Part shown: one piece after another, positions 8,921-16,696 of the stretch | Numbering within the stretch: the first letter of the stretch is position 1 | Layout: every line of letters begins with the position of its first letter | Assembly: GCA_024402505.1 (NCBI GenBank) | Contig: JAKSTP010000009.1 | Span: 1 to 64,000 of the forward strand | Source: Treponema sp. | GTDB lineage: Bacteria > Spirochaetota > Spirochaetia > Treponematales > Treponemataceae | DNA: 64,000 bases | Reading direction: 5' to 3' | Notes under the pieces: model-generated | What the model was told of the DNA's origin: nothing | The model's input: the letters and a program-made list of their open reading frames with translations, nothing else | The model's database searches: none | Position numbers and translations under genes: made by a program

Positions 8921-9640
8921 TTATTTTACTCTGAAGTATCTGGAACGGTTTTTAGTTTCTGTAAATTCAATTAGTTCCATTCTGGATAATACCCATATAA
9001 GAAGATGAGCGTTTTTGTCGGCATTTCCTTTTGTTAGTTTGTCTTTTTCTAAAAAAAGCCTTAAGTCTTTTGCACAAAATGAGGGCTTAAGTACTTCTGG
9101 AATCAGATTTGTGTAATCTTCTTTTGATTTAAAAGTTCTGGTTTTTATTATTTCATTGAGTTTTTTATTGGATTTAACATAGTCCTTTTTAAAGCGGCGT
9201 CTGTTGTTTTGAGACTGAACGAGTTCATCTTTTTTAAGCCTTGTTTCAGTCATGCTTATGTCCAGCACATGAAGTTCAAAATTTTCATTCAGCAGAAGAG
9301 GGTAGATGCCTGTTAATTCTCGAAAAAGATCATAAATGCACTGTTTTTTCGGACTTTTCTTTCTTGATAGTAAATCCCCTTCCTCGTTGTAATTTTCTAT
9401 AAATCTTTCAGCTGGAATTGTGTGTACAAGAGTTACCTTGTAGCCTTTGGAAAGTATGTCACTGATTTTAGGGGTCAGTTTTGAAAGATTCAGGTTTTGT
9501 ATCTCAATAACATGATTATCACCTGCAAAAACATCAAAGATGTGTCCGTCCTTTTTTACTTCAACAGCACCCTCGTAAAGAGACGCGTAAAAGGCTTTTA
9601 TGGTTCTATGCAGAGAACTTTCATTGTAGGTGTTGATCAT
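8921..9640 (-). CDS. uncharacterised protein, possible nuclease-like fold
   Basis: A 239-residue protein without signal peptide or membrane segment. The first 90 residues (NESSLHRTIKAFYA, VKKDGHIFDVFAGDNHVIEIQ) resemble a bacterial family whose conserved core is ...DGxxxDV...xxIEIQ. The D-x(n)-E-I-Q spacing is reminiscent of a PD-(D/E)xK nuclease active site with K replaced by Q. That comparison is from memory. The middle is lysine-rich, and the C-terminus has a winged-helix look (HLLIWVLSRMELIEF...). It stands alone, convergent with the flaA pair. The start lies seven nucleotides below a TATAAT. Function unknown. Confidence 0.7.
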   Translation of the reverse strand: MINTYNESSLHRTIKAFYASLYEGAVEVKKDGHIFDVFAGDNHVIEIQNLNLSKLTPKISDILSKGYKVTLVHTIPAERFIENYNEEGDLLSRKKSPKKQCIYDLFRELTGIYPLLLNENFELHVLDISMTETRLKKDELVQSQNNRRRFKKDYVKSNKKLNEIIKTRTFKSKEDYTNLIPEVLKPSFCAKDLRLFLEKDKLTKGNADKNAHLLIWVLSRMELIEFTETKNRSRYFRVK

Positions 9641-9653
9641 AGTTTAAATTATA
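9641..9653 (-). promoter_or_regulatory. -10 element directly above the 9640 start
   Basis: Minus-strand TATAAT (9653-9648) is followed by seven nucleotides and then the ATG, again predicting a leaderless message. No convincing -35 was found, so the promoter is only partly supported. Confidence 0.45.
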
Positions 9654-9695
9654 GCAGAAAAGATGAAAGTTAAACGTTTAATTAGATAAAAATAG

Positions 9696-9708
9696 GGGAT
9701 TTTACCTA
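9696..9708 (+). promoter_or_regulatory. shared 13-bp element upstream of the sugar importer
   Basis: GGGATTTTACCTA lies just downstream of a -10-like TAAAAA (9687-9692). The identical 13-mer occurs at 28524-28536 in front of the GH9 gene, in the same position relative to a -10-like hexamer. It is a candidate operator joining sugar uptake and glucan hydrolysis. Confidence 0.35.
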
Positions 9709-9749
9709 GGGACAAAATGGTTCCATGTGTTATTCTAGAATAGTAGTGT

Positions 9750-9763
9750 ACTGGTATACTAGT
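9750..9763 (+). promoter_or_regulatory. imperfect palindrome upstream of the importer operon
   Basis: The 14-bp sequence ACTGGTATACTAGT is symmetrical except for one base pair position in each half. It lies 29 bp before the first permease start and could be an operator. Its regulator is unknown. Confidence 0.25.
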
Positions 9764-9792
9764 GTGCTAATATATTAAAAATAAAGGTATTT

Positions 9793-10746
9793 ATGAAAAA
9801 CAATCTTGCAGTTACTGAGTCCAGCTCGACCAGTAAGAAAAAAGCATTTGTAAAACACATGAAGAAATACTGGCAGTATTATCTTCTGCTTCTTATTCCT
9901 GTTGCCTATTATGTAATTTTCCGTTACATCCCTATGGCAGGAAACATTATTGCATTCCGCCGTTATAGGGCAGGTGGTAGTATTTTTGGTGACAAATGGA
10001 GTGGCCTTAAATACTTCAAACAGTTTATAGGTGATAAAACATTCTGGCGTGCATTCCGAAACACTCTTGTTTTGAATGTAACTTATCTTCTCTTCCGATT
10101 TCCACTTACTTTGATTTTTGCTCTTCTTTTGAATGAAATCAGAAACATTCACTTCAAGAAGTTTGTTCAGACTGTTTCTTATCTTCCACACTTTATTTCA
10201 ATGGTTATTGTAACCGGTATGATCCGTGAACTTTTGAGCACAAACGGACCTATCAATGGAATGATTAAAGCTCTTGGTGGAGATGCAATTACATTTATTG
10301 CTCTTCCACAGTGGTTTACAACAATTTTCGTAGGTTCAGGCGTATGGCAGGGCCTTGGATGGGGAACAATCCTTTATCTTGCTGCCATGGCAAACATTAA
10401 CCCATCACTTTATGAAGCTGCTGAAGTTGACGGTGCAAATCACCTCCAGCGCGTACTTCACGTTACAATTCCTTGTATCCTTCCAACCATTACAACACTG
10501 CTGATTCTTGATATTGGTGGTCTTGTTGGATCTGGTGGTGCTTTTGAAAAAGTATTCCTTCTTTACAATCCAATGACATACGAAAGAGCTGATATTATTT
10601 CAACCTTTGTATTCCGTCTTGGTCTTGGATCGGGAAATTATTCCTATGCAACCGCAGTAAACCTTTTTGAAGGTCTTTTGAATCTGTTCCTGCTGCTTAC
10701 AGCTGACAAGGTTTCAAAGAAAGTTACCGGTTCAGGTTTGTTCTAG
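9793..10746 (+). CDS. sugar ABC transporter permease, LplB-like
   Basis: Inner-membrane permease of 317 residues for a CUT1-type carbohydrate importer. About six membrane segments follow a charged N-terminus (first at roughly residues 34-52). The cytoplasmic EAA loop that contacts the ATPase is clear: EAAEVDGANHLQRVLHVTIP. The closest named relatives I recognise are LplB/YtcP-type permeases linked to large solute-binding lipoproteins. It heads a three-gene operon with a second permease 12 bp downstream. No ATPase gene is present, so a shared MsmK/UgpC-like ATPase elsewhere is likely. The substrate cannot be read from sequence. Confidence 0.9.
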   Translation: MKNNLAVTESSSTSKKKAFVKHMKKYWQYYLLLLIPVAYYVIFRYIPMAGNIIAFRRYRAGGSIFGDKWSGLKYFKQFIGDKTFWRAFRNTLVLNVTYLLFRFPLTLIFALLLNEIRNIHFKKFVQTVSYLPHFISMVIVTGMIRELLSTNGPINGMIKALGGDAITFIALPQWFTTIFVGSGVWQGLGWGTILYLAAMANINPSLYEAAEVDGANHLQRVLHVTIPCILPTITTLLILDIGGLVGSGGAFEKVFLLYNPMTYERADIISTFVFRLGLGSGNYSYATAVNLFEGLLNLFLLLTADKVSKKVTGSGLF

Positions 10747-10758
10747 GAGGATCGAAAA

Positions 10759-11637
10759 ATGCCAAAAATTAAGCAGTCATACGGTTATAGAGTTTTTACA
10801 GTGTTCAATGCAATTATTATGATTCTGATTTGTATTGCAACACTTTATCCATTCCTTTATCTGGTTGCCCAGTCATTCTCTTCAGAACAGGCAATCATGC
10901 AGGGAAAAGTAAGCCTTTTGCCGGTAGATTTTTCAGTTGTTACATATAAATCTGTACTGGCTAAAGGTGACTTCCTTCACAGCTATAAAAATACACTTGT
11001 TTACTCAGTTGTTGGAACTGTAATGTCAATCATCCTCAGCTGTTGTATTGCATATCCTTTGAGTAAGAAAGAACTGAAAATCAATAAGTTTGTTTTTCCT
11101 TTCATCGTATTTACTATGTACTTCGGTGGTGGACTTATTCCTAACTATATTTTGATGAAACGCCTTCACCTGGCAAATACAGTTATGGGATTTTTGATGC
11201 CAAGTCTTCTTAGTACTTATTACATCATTCTTATGCGATCATACTTTTCAGGTACTCCAAGAGAACTGGAAGAGGCAGGGGAAATTGACGGACTTACACC
11301 AATCGGTATTTTCTGCCGAATTGTATTCCCTCTTTCAATGCCTATCATTGCAACAATGATTCTGTTCAATGCTGTAGGTTACTGGAATAACTGGTACAAC
11401 GCATTCCTTTATCTTGATGACAAGAAAATGTGGCCGGTTGCTTATTATCTTAGAACAATCATTTCGGGAGCATCTACTTCTGCTGATCCTGGTGAAGTAA
11501 GTGCTGAAAAAATGCAGATTGCTGCAAACATTAAGTCATGTTCCATGGTTTTGATGTCACTGCCAATCATCTGTGTTTATCCGTTTATCCAGAAATACTA
11601 CGTTCAGGGTATGATGCTGGGCGGAGTTAAAGAATAG
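10759..11637 (+). CDS. sugar ABC transporter permease, YtcP/AraQ-like
   Basis: Second permease of the importer, 292 residues, with about six membrane segments. The EAA loop reads LEEAGEIDGLTPIGIFCRIVFPLSMP. The long periplasmic loop after the first segment (SFSSEQAIMQGKVSLLPVDF) and the C-terminal KYYVQGMMLGGVKE are typical of CUT1 MalG/YtcP-like subunits. A good AGGAGGAT ribosome site lies in the 12-bp gap after the first permease. It should form a heterodimer with that protein and receive substrate from the lipoprotein encoded 23 bp downstream. Confidence 0.9.
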   Translation: MPKIKQSYGYRVFTVFNAIIMILICIATLYPFLYLVAQSFSSEQAIMQGKVSLLPVDFSVVTYKSVLAKGDFLHSYKNTLVYSVVGTVMSIILSCCIAYPLSKKELKINKFVFPFIVFTMYFGGGLIPNYILMKRLHLANTVMGFLMPSLLSTYYIILMRSYFSGTPRELEEAGEIDGLTPIGIFCRIVFPLSMPIIATMILFNAVGYWNNWYNAFLYLDDKKMWPVAYYLRTIISGASTSADPGEVSAEKMQIAANIKSCSMVLMSLPIICVYPFIQKYYVQGMMLGGVKE

Positions 11638-11660
11638 TATCCAAAATAGGAGGCAAATAT

Positions 11661-13364
11661 ATGAAAAAAATGAAAATTGCAGCAGTTGCAGTTTCAATGG
11701 TTTGTGCTCTTTCAATGATTTCCTGTGGTGGAAAAAAAGAAAGCGCAAAAAGTTCAGCAGGTGAAGCTGCAGGTTACACATACGGAGAAGAAAAAACTTT
11801 CCATTCTGATGAACCTGTAACTTACTCTATCTTCTTCAGCGATGCATCTTGGTATGCTAAAGCTGATACATGGGAAAGCGAAGGTATCTTCAAGAAAATC
11901 GAAGATAAAACAAATGTTCACCTTAATGTTATTTCTTTTGACTCTGGTGACTACAACCAGAAAGTTAACCTGGAAATCAACTCAGGTAACTCTGCTTACA
12001 TCATTCCAAAAATCTACTCAGAAGATCAGTATGTAGCTGGTGGCGGTGTTGTTGCTGTTTCTGATTACACACAGTACATGCCAAACTACACAGCATTTGT
12101 AAACAAATACAAGATGGAACCAGATCTTGCTACAATCATGCAGAACGATGGTAAATACTACCGTCTTCCAGGTTTGCACCAGGCTGCTCTCCAGGACTAC
12201 ACAATCCTTATCCGTGACGACTACTTCAAAGCTGCTGGATACGATGTTCGTACTCTTGAAGATGACTGGACTTGGGAAGAACTCCATGACATCCTTGTTG
12301 GTGTAAAAAAATACATGGTAAGTGCAGGAATCATTTCTGCTAACGACTACGTATGGTCTGACCGCTGGTGTGGTGAATCAGGAAAAGGATCTGGTGGTAA
12401 CCTTCTTAAACTTATGTCTATGTCTTACGGTGTAACAGCTGGTTGGGCTATTGAAGGTTCAAACGGTGGTATCCGCTTCGATTACGACAAAAAAGAATTC
12501 TACAGCTCTTGTATTACAGATGCTTACAAAAAATTCCTTACAGTTGCTAACTCTTTCGTAAAAGATGGTCTTCTTGATCCAGAAAGCTTTACTCAGGCTG
12601 ATGACATGGCTCAGAACAAGTTCTTCAACGGAAAAACAGCTCTTATGTGTACAAACCGTGGTGTTCTGGTTGGTGATATTGACGGCGTTCAGAAAATCTG
12701 TGGAAACGACGCAGAACTTTACGTTACAGTTTACCCATGTGGTGTAAACAACTACCTTGCTGAAAACTCACGTCTTGAATGTGGTGTAATGGTTTCTCAG
12801 AAAGCCCGTGATGAACTTGGTGAAGATGGATTCATTAAACTTATGCGCTTCATTGACTGGATGTTCTACTCAGAAGAAGCTTACACACTCTGTAAATGGG
12901 GTCCAGAAGGAGAAACATGGCACTACGTAACAGATGAAGCTACTGGTCTTAAGATCAAAGCTCTTCTTCCTGGTTACAAATGTGGTGGTCTTGGTATTTC
13001 TGGTGCTGAAGATGATGTTGATATCCGTCTTAAATGGGGTTACGCAGGTGGTAACTACTTCTACGGACACGCAACAGCTCTCTCTACAGATAACTTCACT
13101 CCAATGCTGCAGGATCTTTACGCTCGCTACGCAAAATACCGTGGTTCAGCTCCAGTTGATCCAAAAGCTATGCCATCAGAAGATGAACGTGAACAGTTGA
13201 ACCTTTGGGCTGTTCCACTCATCGACAACATCAATGCATACACATTGAAATTCATCACAGGTCAGAAAGATCTGAACAAAGATTGGGATGAATACATTGC
13301 ATCTTGTAAAAACCTCAACGTTGAAAAGATTGAAAAACTGACTAACGAAATCTATAACCGCTAG
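11661..13364 (+). CDS. extracellular solute-binding lipoprotein of the sugar importer
   Basis: A 567-residue substrate-binding protein. A type II signal peptide ends at the lipobox LSMISCGGK, giving lipidated Cys22. The mature protein has the size of LipO/YtcQ-type family 1 solute-binding proteins, larger than MalE-type ones, and is rich in Tyr and Trp, as expected for sugar recognition. AGGAGG precedes the ATG. It is the last gene of the operon, followed by a strong terminator. It delivers substrate to the two permeases. The ligand is unknown; an oligosaccharide is likely. Confidence 0.9.
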   Translation: MKKMKIAAVAVSMVCALSMISCGGKKESAKSSAGEAAGYTYGEEKTFHSDEPVTYSIFFSDASWYAKADTWESEGIFKKIEDKTNVHLNVISFDSGDYNQKVNLEINSGNSAYIIPKIYSEDQYVAGGGVVAVSDYTQYMPNYTAFVNKYKMEPDLATIMQNDGKYYRLPGLHQAALQDYTILIRDDYFKAAGYDVRTLEDDWTWEELHDILVGVKKYMVSAGIISANDYVWSDRWCGESGKGSGGNLLKLMSMSYGVTAGWAIEGSNGGIRFDYDKKEFYSSCITDAYKKFLTVANSFVKDGLLDPESFTQADDMAQNKFFNGKTALMCTNRGVLVGDIDGVQKICGNDAELYVTVYPCGVNNYLAENSRLECGVMVSQKARDELGEDGFIKLMRFIDWMFYSEEAYTLCKWGPEGETWHYVTDEATGLKIKALLPGYKCGGLGISGAEDDVDIRLKWGYAGGNYFYGHATALSTDNFTPMLQDLYARYAKYRGSAPVDPKAMPSEDEREQLNLWAVPLIDNINAYTLKFITGQKDLNKDWDEYIASCKNLNVEKIEKLTNEIYNR

Positions 13365-13397
13365 GCCATAATAAAGCATTAGTCATATAAATCTTTT

Positions 13398-13434
13398 TGC
13401 CGCCCAAGTTCCTCTGGGCGGCATTTTTTTTTTT
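13398..13434 (+). terminator. intrinsic terminator after the importer operon
   Basis: Stem TGCCGCCCA (13398-13406)/TGGGCGGCA (13415-13423), an eight-base loop, and eleven T residues after it. This is the strongest hairpin in the window and separates the importer from the division cluster. Confidence 0.95.
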
Positions 13435-13478
13435 AACCAAAAAAATCTCAAAATCTTTATTATCGGCACAAAAAGCCA

Positions 13479-13506
13479 TTGACATTAGAATTTTTTATGA
13501 TAAAAT
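13479..13506 (+). promoter_or_regulatory. mraZ (division cluster) promoter
   Basis: TTGACA (13479-13484), a 16-nt spacer, TAAAAT (13501-13506). Transcription would start near 13513, immediately before the MraZ-type repeats, so MraZ bound there would block the promoter. Confidence 0.7.
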
Positions 13507-13514
13507 GTAGATAA

Positions 13515-13550
13515 GTGGGAAATTGTGGTAGAAAGTGGTAGAAAGTGGAG
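13515..13550 (+). promoter_or_regulatory. MraZ operator: four GTGG repeats at 10-bp period
   Basis: GTGG occurs at 13515, 13525, 13535 and 13545. The pentamers are TGGGA, TGGTA, TGGTA and TGGAG, each separated by five bases. E. coli MraZ recognises TGGGN direct repeats with 5-nt spacers, so both the motif and the spacing agree. The last repeat overlaps the mraZ start, which predicts autoregulation of the whole cluster. Confidence 0.85.
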
Positions 13551-13997
13551 ATGAAACTGCTTACAGGTGAGTACAATAACACTATGGACGAAAAAGGGCG
13601 TCTTGCCTTTCCATCCAAGTTGCGTACTGAATTAAATCAGAATGTACTCATCGTTACGGCCAGTTACATGGATCACTGTCTACAGCTGTTTACTACAGAA
13701 GAATGGGAAATTATTAAAGGTCGGCTCATGGCATCAGCTTCTCCTTTCAACAAGAAGAATCTGAATGTCTTGAGACGATTTATTGCACCGGCTCAGGAAG
13801 TGGAGTTCGATAAAGCCGGCCGCCTTTCTATCCCGCAGAGTCTGCGTGAGTATGCAGGACTTTCAAAGGATTGCACAATTCTTGGAATCGACAGATTTAT
13901 GGAAGTGTGGGATTCTGACAAGTACCGTGAATACATTGCAAACAGCGAAGAAGAATTTGCTGATGCTGCAGACGAACTGAAAGATATTTGTTTCTAG
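13551..13997 (+). CDS. mraZ: transcriptional regulator MraZ
   Basis: DNA-binding regulator of the division and wall cluster, related to AbrB-fold proteins and active as a ring-shaped oligomer. The protein is 148 residues. Two copies of the MraZ DXXXR-type motif are visible: DEKGRLAFPSKLR near the start and DKAGRLSIPQSLR near residue 85. I chose ATG 13551, which gives MKLLTGEYNN; an in-frame GTG at 13545 would add two residues and lies inside the fourth operator repeat. Neither start has an ideal ribosome site. It is the first gene of the cluster, followed by rsmH. Confidence 0.92.
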   Translation: MKLLTGEYNNTMDEKGRLAFPSKLRTELNQNVLIVTASYMDHCLQLFTTEEWEIIKGRLMASASPFNKKNLNVLRRFIAPAQEVEFDKAGRLSIPQSLREYAGLSKDCTILGIDRFMEVWDSDKYREYIANSEEEFADAADELKDICF

Positions 13998-14014
13998 GGA
14001 TAGGAAGAATTAAA

Positions 14015-14989
14015 TTGGAAATAGTACACACACCGGTATTATTGCAGGAATGTCTCACGCTTTTAAAACCAGAAGTAGATCCTTGCTTTATGGTTGATTC
14101 CACTTTGGGAGAAGGCGGGCATTCTTTTAATTTTTTAAAGACTTATCCTGAACTTTCTATTATGGGTCTGGATGCCGACAAGGTGATTCAGGAACGTGCA
14201 AAAGAGCGTCTGTCTGTTTATGGCCACAGAATGAACTTTTATCGTGGAAATTTCAGCGACTTTTATTCCTCTTACCCAGAAAATCTTCCAAAGCCGGATC
14301 TTATTCTTTTTGATCTTGGTATTTCAGTTTTTCATTATGAAAAAAGCGGCCGTGGATTTTCTTTCCGCTATGACGAAAAACTTGATATGCGCATTAATCC
14401 AGAAGTTGGACAGAGTGCGGCTGAACTTGTAAATACCATGAAGGAAGAAGATCTTGCAAATCTTATCTATCTTTATGGAGAAGAAAAATTAAGTCGACGT
14501 ATTGCATCGGCTATATGTCAGGCACGGCAGGGAAGTGAAATCACTTCATCTAAGGAACTGGCCGAAATTATCTGGAATGCTGTTCCGGCAAAATATCGCT
14601 ACGGAGCCATTCATCCTGCGACCAGAACTTTCCAGGCTCTGCGCATTGCGGTAAACGGAGAACTTGAACGCCTTCCAAAGGCTTTTTATAACGCATTCAA
14701 CTGTCTTAATGTGGGTGGAAAAATGGGAATCATTACCTTTCATTCGCTGGAAGACAGAATTGCCAAAAACTTTTTCCGAAATCTAGGAAAACAGTGTGTT
14801 TGTCCGCCGGAGGTGGCTGTATGCCGCTGTGGTGGAAAAGCCGTGGCAGAAATAATTACGCGAAAACCAGTTGGACCTACTGAAGAGGAATGTAAGGTAA
14901 ACTCTCCTTCCAGAAGTGCAAAACTTCGCGTGGTTAAAAAACTTGGTGATGCAAATGAGTATCACCTTAGAGATGTGGTGGGATACTGA
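14015..14989 (+). CDS. rsmH: 16S rRNA (cytosine-1402-N4)-methyltransferase
   Basis: SAM-dependent methyltransferase acting on C1402 of 16S rRNA, also called MraW. The start HTPVLLQECL and the SAM-binding DSTLGEGGHS are family signatures, as are DLGIS and the C-terminal RSAKLRVV. An upstream in-frame TTG at 13988 overlaps mraZ. The TTG at 14015 has AGGAAG seven bases upstream and begins two residues before the conserved HxPVLL, so I prefer it, giving 324 residues. It overlaps ftsL by one base. Confidence 0.93.
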   Translation: MEIVHTPVLLQECLTLLKPEVDPCFMVDSTLGEGGHSFNFLKTYPELSIMGLDADKVIQERAKERLSVYGHRMNFYRGNFSDFYSSYPENLPKPDLILFDLGISVFHYEKSGRGFSFRYDEKLDMRINPEVGQSAAELVNTMKEEDLANLIYLYGEEKLSRRIASAICQARQGSEITSSKELAEIIWNAVPAKYRYGAIHPATRTFQALRIAVNGELERLPKAFYNAFNCLNVGGKMGIITFHSLEDRIAKNFFRNLGKQCVCPPEVAVCRCGGKAVAEIITRKPVGPTEEECKVNSPSRSAKLRVVKKLGDANEYHLRDVVGY

Positions 14990-15294
14990 TGAAAGATAAG
15001 ACTGTCCGTTTCTGGAAAAACTTTCTCTCTTGTGTACTTGCAGTGATTATCCCTCTGCTTCTGGTGGCATATGCTCTTCAGGCAAAACGATTCAATGATT
15101 TGACTAAAGAAATTGCTACGCTTGAAAAAAAACAGGAAAAACTTATTGAAGAAAATAAAAAGCTTGTAAGTGATATAAGCCTTCTTACAAGCGCACGACG
15201 AATTGAAAAAATCGCCGTAGAAGAACTTGGTATGCACAAGGCAGAAAGCGATGACATTGTGCGTGTAGAAATGACGGGATCAAAAGATGAATAA
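14989..15294 (+). CDS. ftsL: cell division protein FtsL
   Basis: Small bitopic division protein of 101 residues. A short cytoplasmic tail is followed by one membrane segment (about residues 11-29) and a periplasmic coiled coil (about 35-75) rich in Lys, Glu and Leu. The C-terminal RIEKIAVEELGMHKAE is the FtsL/DivIC-like end. FtsL sequences are poorly conserved, so the call rests on topology and position between rsmH and murF. The ATG overlaps the rsmH stop. It should act with FtsQ and FtsW, both encoded downstream. No ftsI follows it, unlike in many bacteria. Confidence 0.8.
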   Translation: MKDKTVRFWKNFLSCVLAVIIPLLLVAYALQAKRFNDLTKEIATLEKKQEKLIEENKKLVSDISLLTSARRIEKIAVEELGMHKAESDDIVRVEMTGSKDE

Positions 15295-16696
15295 CGAATC
15301 TTTGATGACAAAAGAAGAATTGCTGGCCTCGGTAAATGGAACTGCTTTTGGAAGCGGTGACTTTGTGTTTACAAATGTAACAACCGACAGCAGAAATGTA
15401 ACCGAAAAATCACTTTTTGTTCCTCTCATTGGCGAATTCCAGGACGGCCATAAGTATGTGCCTCAGAGTCTTGAAAAAGGTGCATCAGTAGTATTTATTG
15501 CCCGTCAGGAAGATGAAAAAAATCACGGTCTTTACGAAGTACTGTCCGGAAAATATTCAGTAACTTTTGTTGTTGTGGAAAATACACTTACAGCCCTTCA
15601 AAATGCTGCAGAAGGATATGTAGCAAAATTTCCGAATCTTATTAAAGTGGCCATTACCGGAAGCTGCGGGAAAACAACTACAAAAGAAATGGCTGTAGCT
15701 GTAATCTCTCAAAAATATAAAACTGTTTACACAAAAGGAAATTTCAATTCAGAAACAGGACTTCCATTGTCTGTATTTAATATTCGCAGTGAACACGAAT
15801 GCGGTGTTTTTGAAATGGGCATGAACCGTGAAAACGAAATCGGTGAAATTTCCCGTGTTTTAAAACCTTCTTATGCTCTTATTACAAATATTGGAACTGC
15901 ACATATCGGAATTTTGGGAAGCCGGGAAAATATTGCAAAAGAAAAGCGAAAGGTTTTTGACTGGATGAATGAAAAGGGCGTTGCGGTGGTTCCATCAGAA
16001 GACGATTATGCAGATTATCTTCTGGAAAACGCAAAAGGTGCCAGTCATGTAAAATTTCCTACAAAAGATGCATCTTATGTGAAAGATATGGGGCTTAAAG
16101 GTCAGATTTTCACCTGGAAAGGCGAAACTGTAAATCTTCCTGTATCTGGTTATTACAATTATGTAAATGCAACAGGTGTTTGTGCCCTGGCAGACAGCCT
16201 TGGTGTAAGCCCGCTGCAGATTAAAACAGGCCTTGAAGGAATGAATGGAATTTCTGGACGTATGGAAATTTCAGAAATCCTTTTGAAAAACGATAAAAAA
16301 ATTACTCTTGTAAAGGACTGCTATAATGCAAATCCTGTTTCCATGGCAGGTGTAATTGACTGGACTTCAAAGCTTGAAATTGGTGGCAAAAAGATCCTGG
16401 TTCTTGGTGATATGAAGGAACTTGGTGAAAAAAGCGAAGAAGCTCACAAGGAAATTGGCAGAAAAGTTTTGGAATCTAAGGCTGATGAAGCTTTGTTTGT
16501 AGGAGACGAAATCAAGGTTGTAAAAGCTTTGAACCTGCCTTCTGCCAGTTACTTTAGTGCCGGTGATTTTGAATCAATTGGAAATAAGATTCTTGAAACT
16601 GCTACTGAAAATTCTGTTGTTGTACTTAAAGGTTCAAACAGCATGAAGCTTTGGGAAGTAGTGCCATATATTAAAAAAGAGGAGGCTGCAGAATGA
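15287..16696 (+). CDS. murF: UDP-MurNAc-tripeptide--D-Ala-D-Ala ligase MurF
   Basis: Cytoplasmic Mur ligase of 469 residues that adds D-Ala-D-Ala to the UDP-MurNAc tripeptide, using ATP. The N-terminal domain has TDSRNVTEKSLFVPL and FQDGHKYV. The ATP loop is TGSCGKTTTKEM, followed by NFNSETGLPLS. The C-terminal domain holds DCYNANPVSM and VLGDMKELGEKSEE, which are MurF-specific. It overlaps ftsL by eight bases and ftsW by four. Its substrate depends on MurE and Ddl, whose genes are at 36636-39539. Confidence 0.95.
   Translation: MNNESLMTKEELLASVNGTAFGSGDFVFTNVTTDSRNVTEKSLFVPLIGEFQDGHKYVPQSLEKGASVVFIARQEDEKNHGLYEVLSGKYSVTFVVVENTLTALQNAAEGYVAKFPNLIKVAITGSCGKTTTKEMAVAVISQKYKTVYTKGNFNSETGLPLSVFNIRSEHECGVFEMGMNRENEIGEISRVLKPSYALITNIGTAHIGILGSRENIAKEKRKVFDWMNEKGVAVVPSEDDYADYLLENAKGASHVKFPTKDASYVKDMGLKGQIFTWKGETVNLPVSGYYNYVNATGVCALADSLGVSPLQIKTGLEGMNGISGRMEISEILLKNDKKITLVKDCYNANPVSMAGVIDWTSKLEIGGKKILVLGDMKELGEKSEEAHKEIGRKVLESKADEALFVGDEIKVVKALNLPSASYFSAGDFESIGNKILETATENSVVVLKGSNSMKLWEVVPYIKKEEAAE

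Noticed and set aside
13460-13467. GCCGATAA on the minus strand upstream of mraZ
   Set aside because: Transcription from it would run straight into the 13398-13434 terminator region, away from any minus-strand gene, and no -35 is present.
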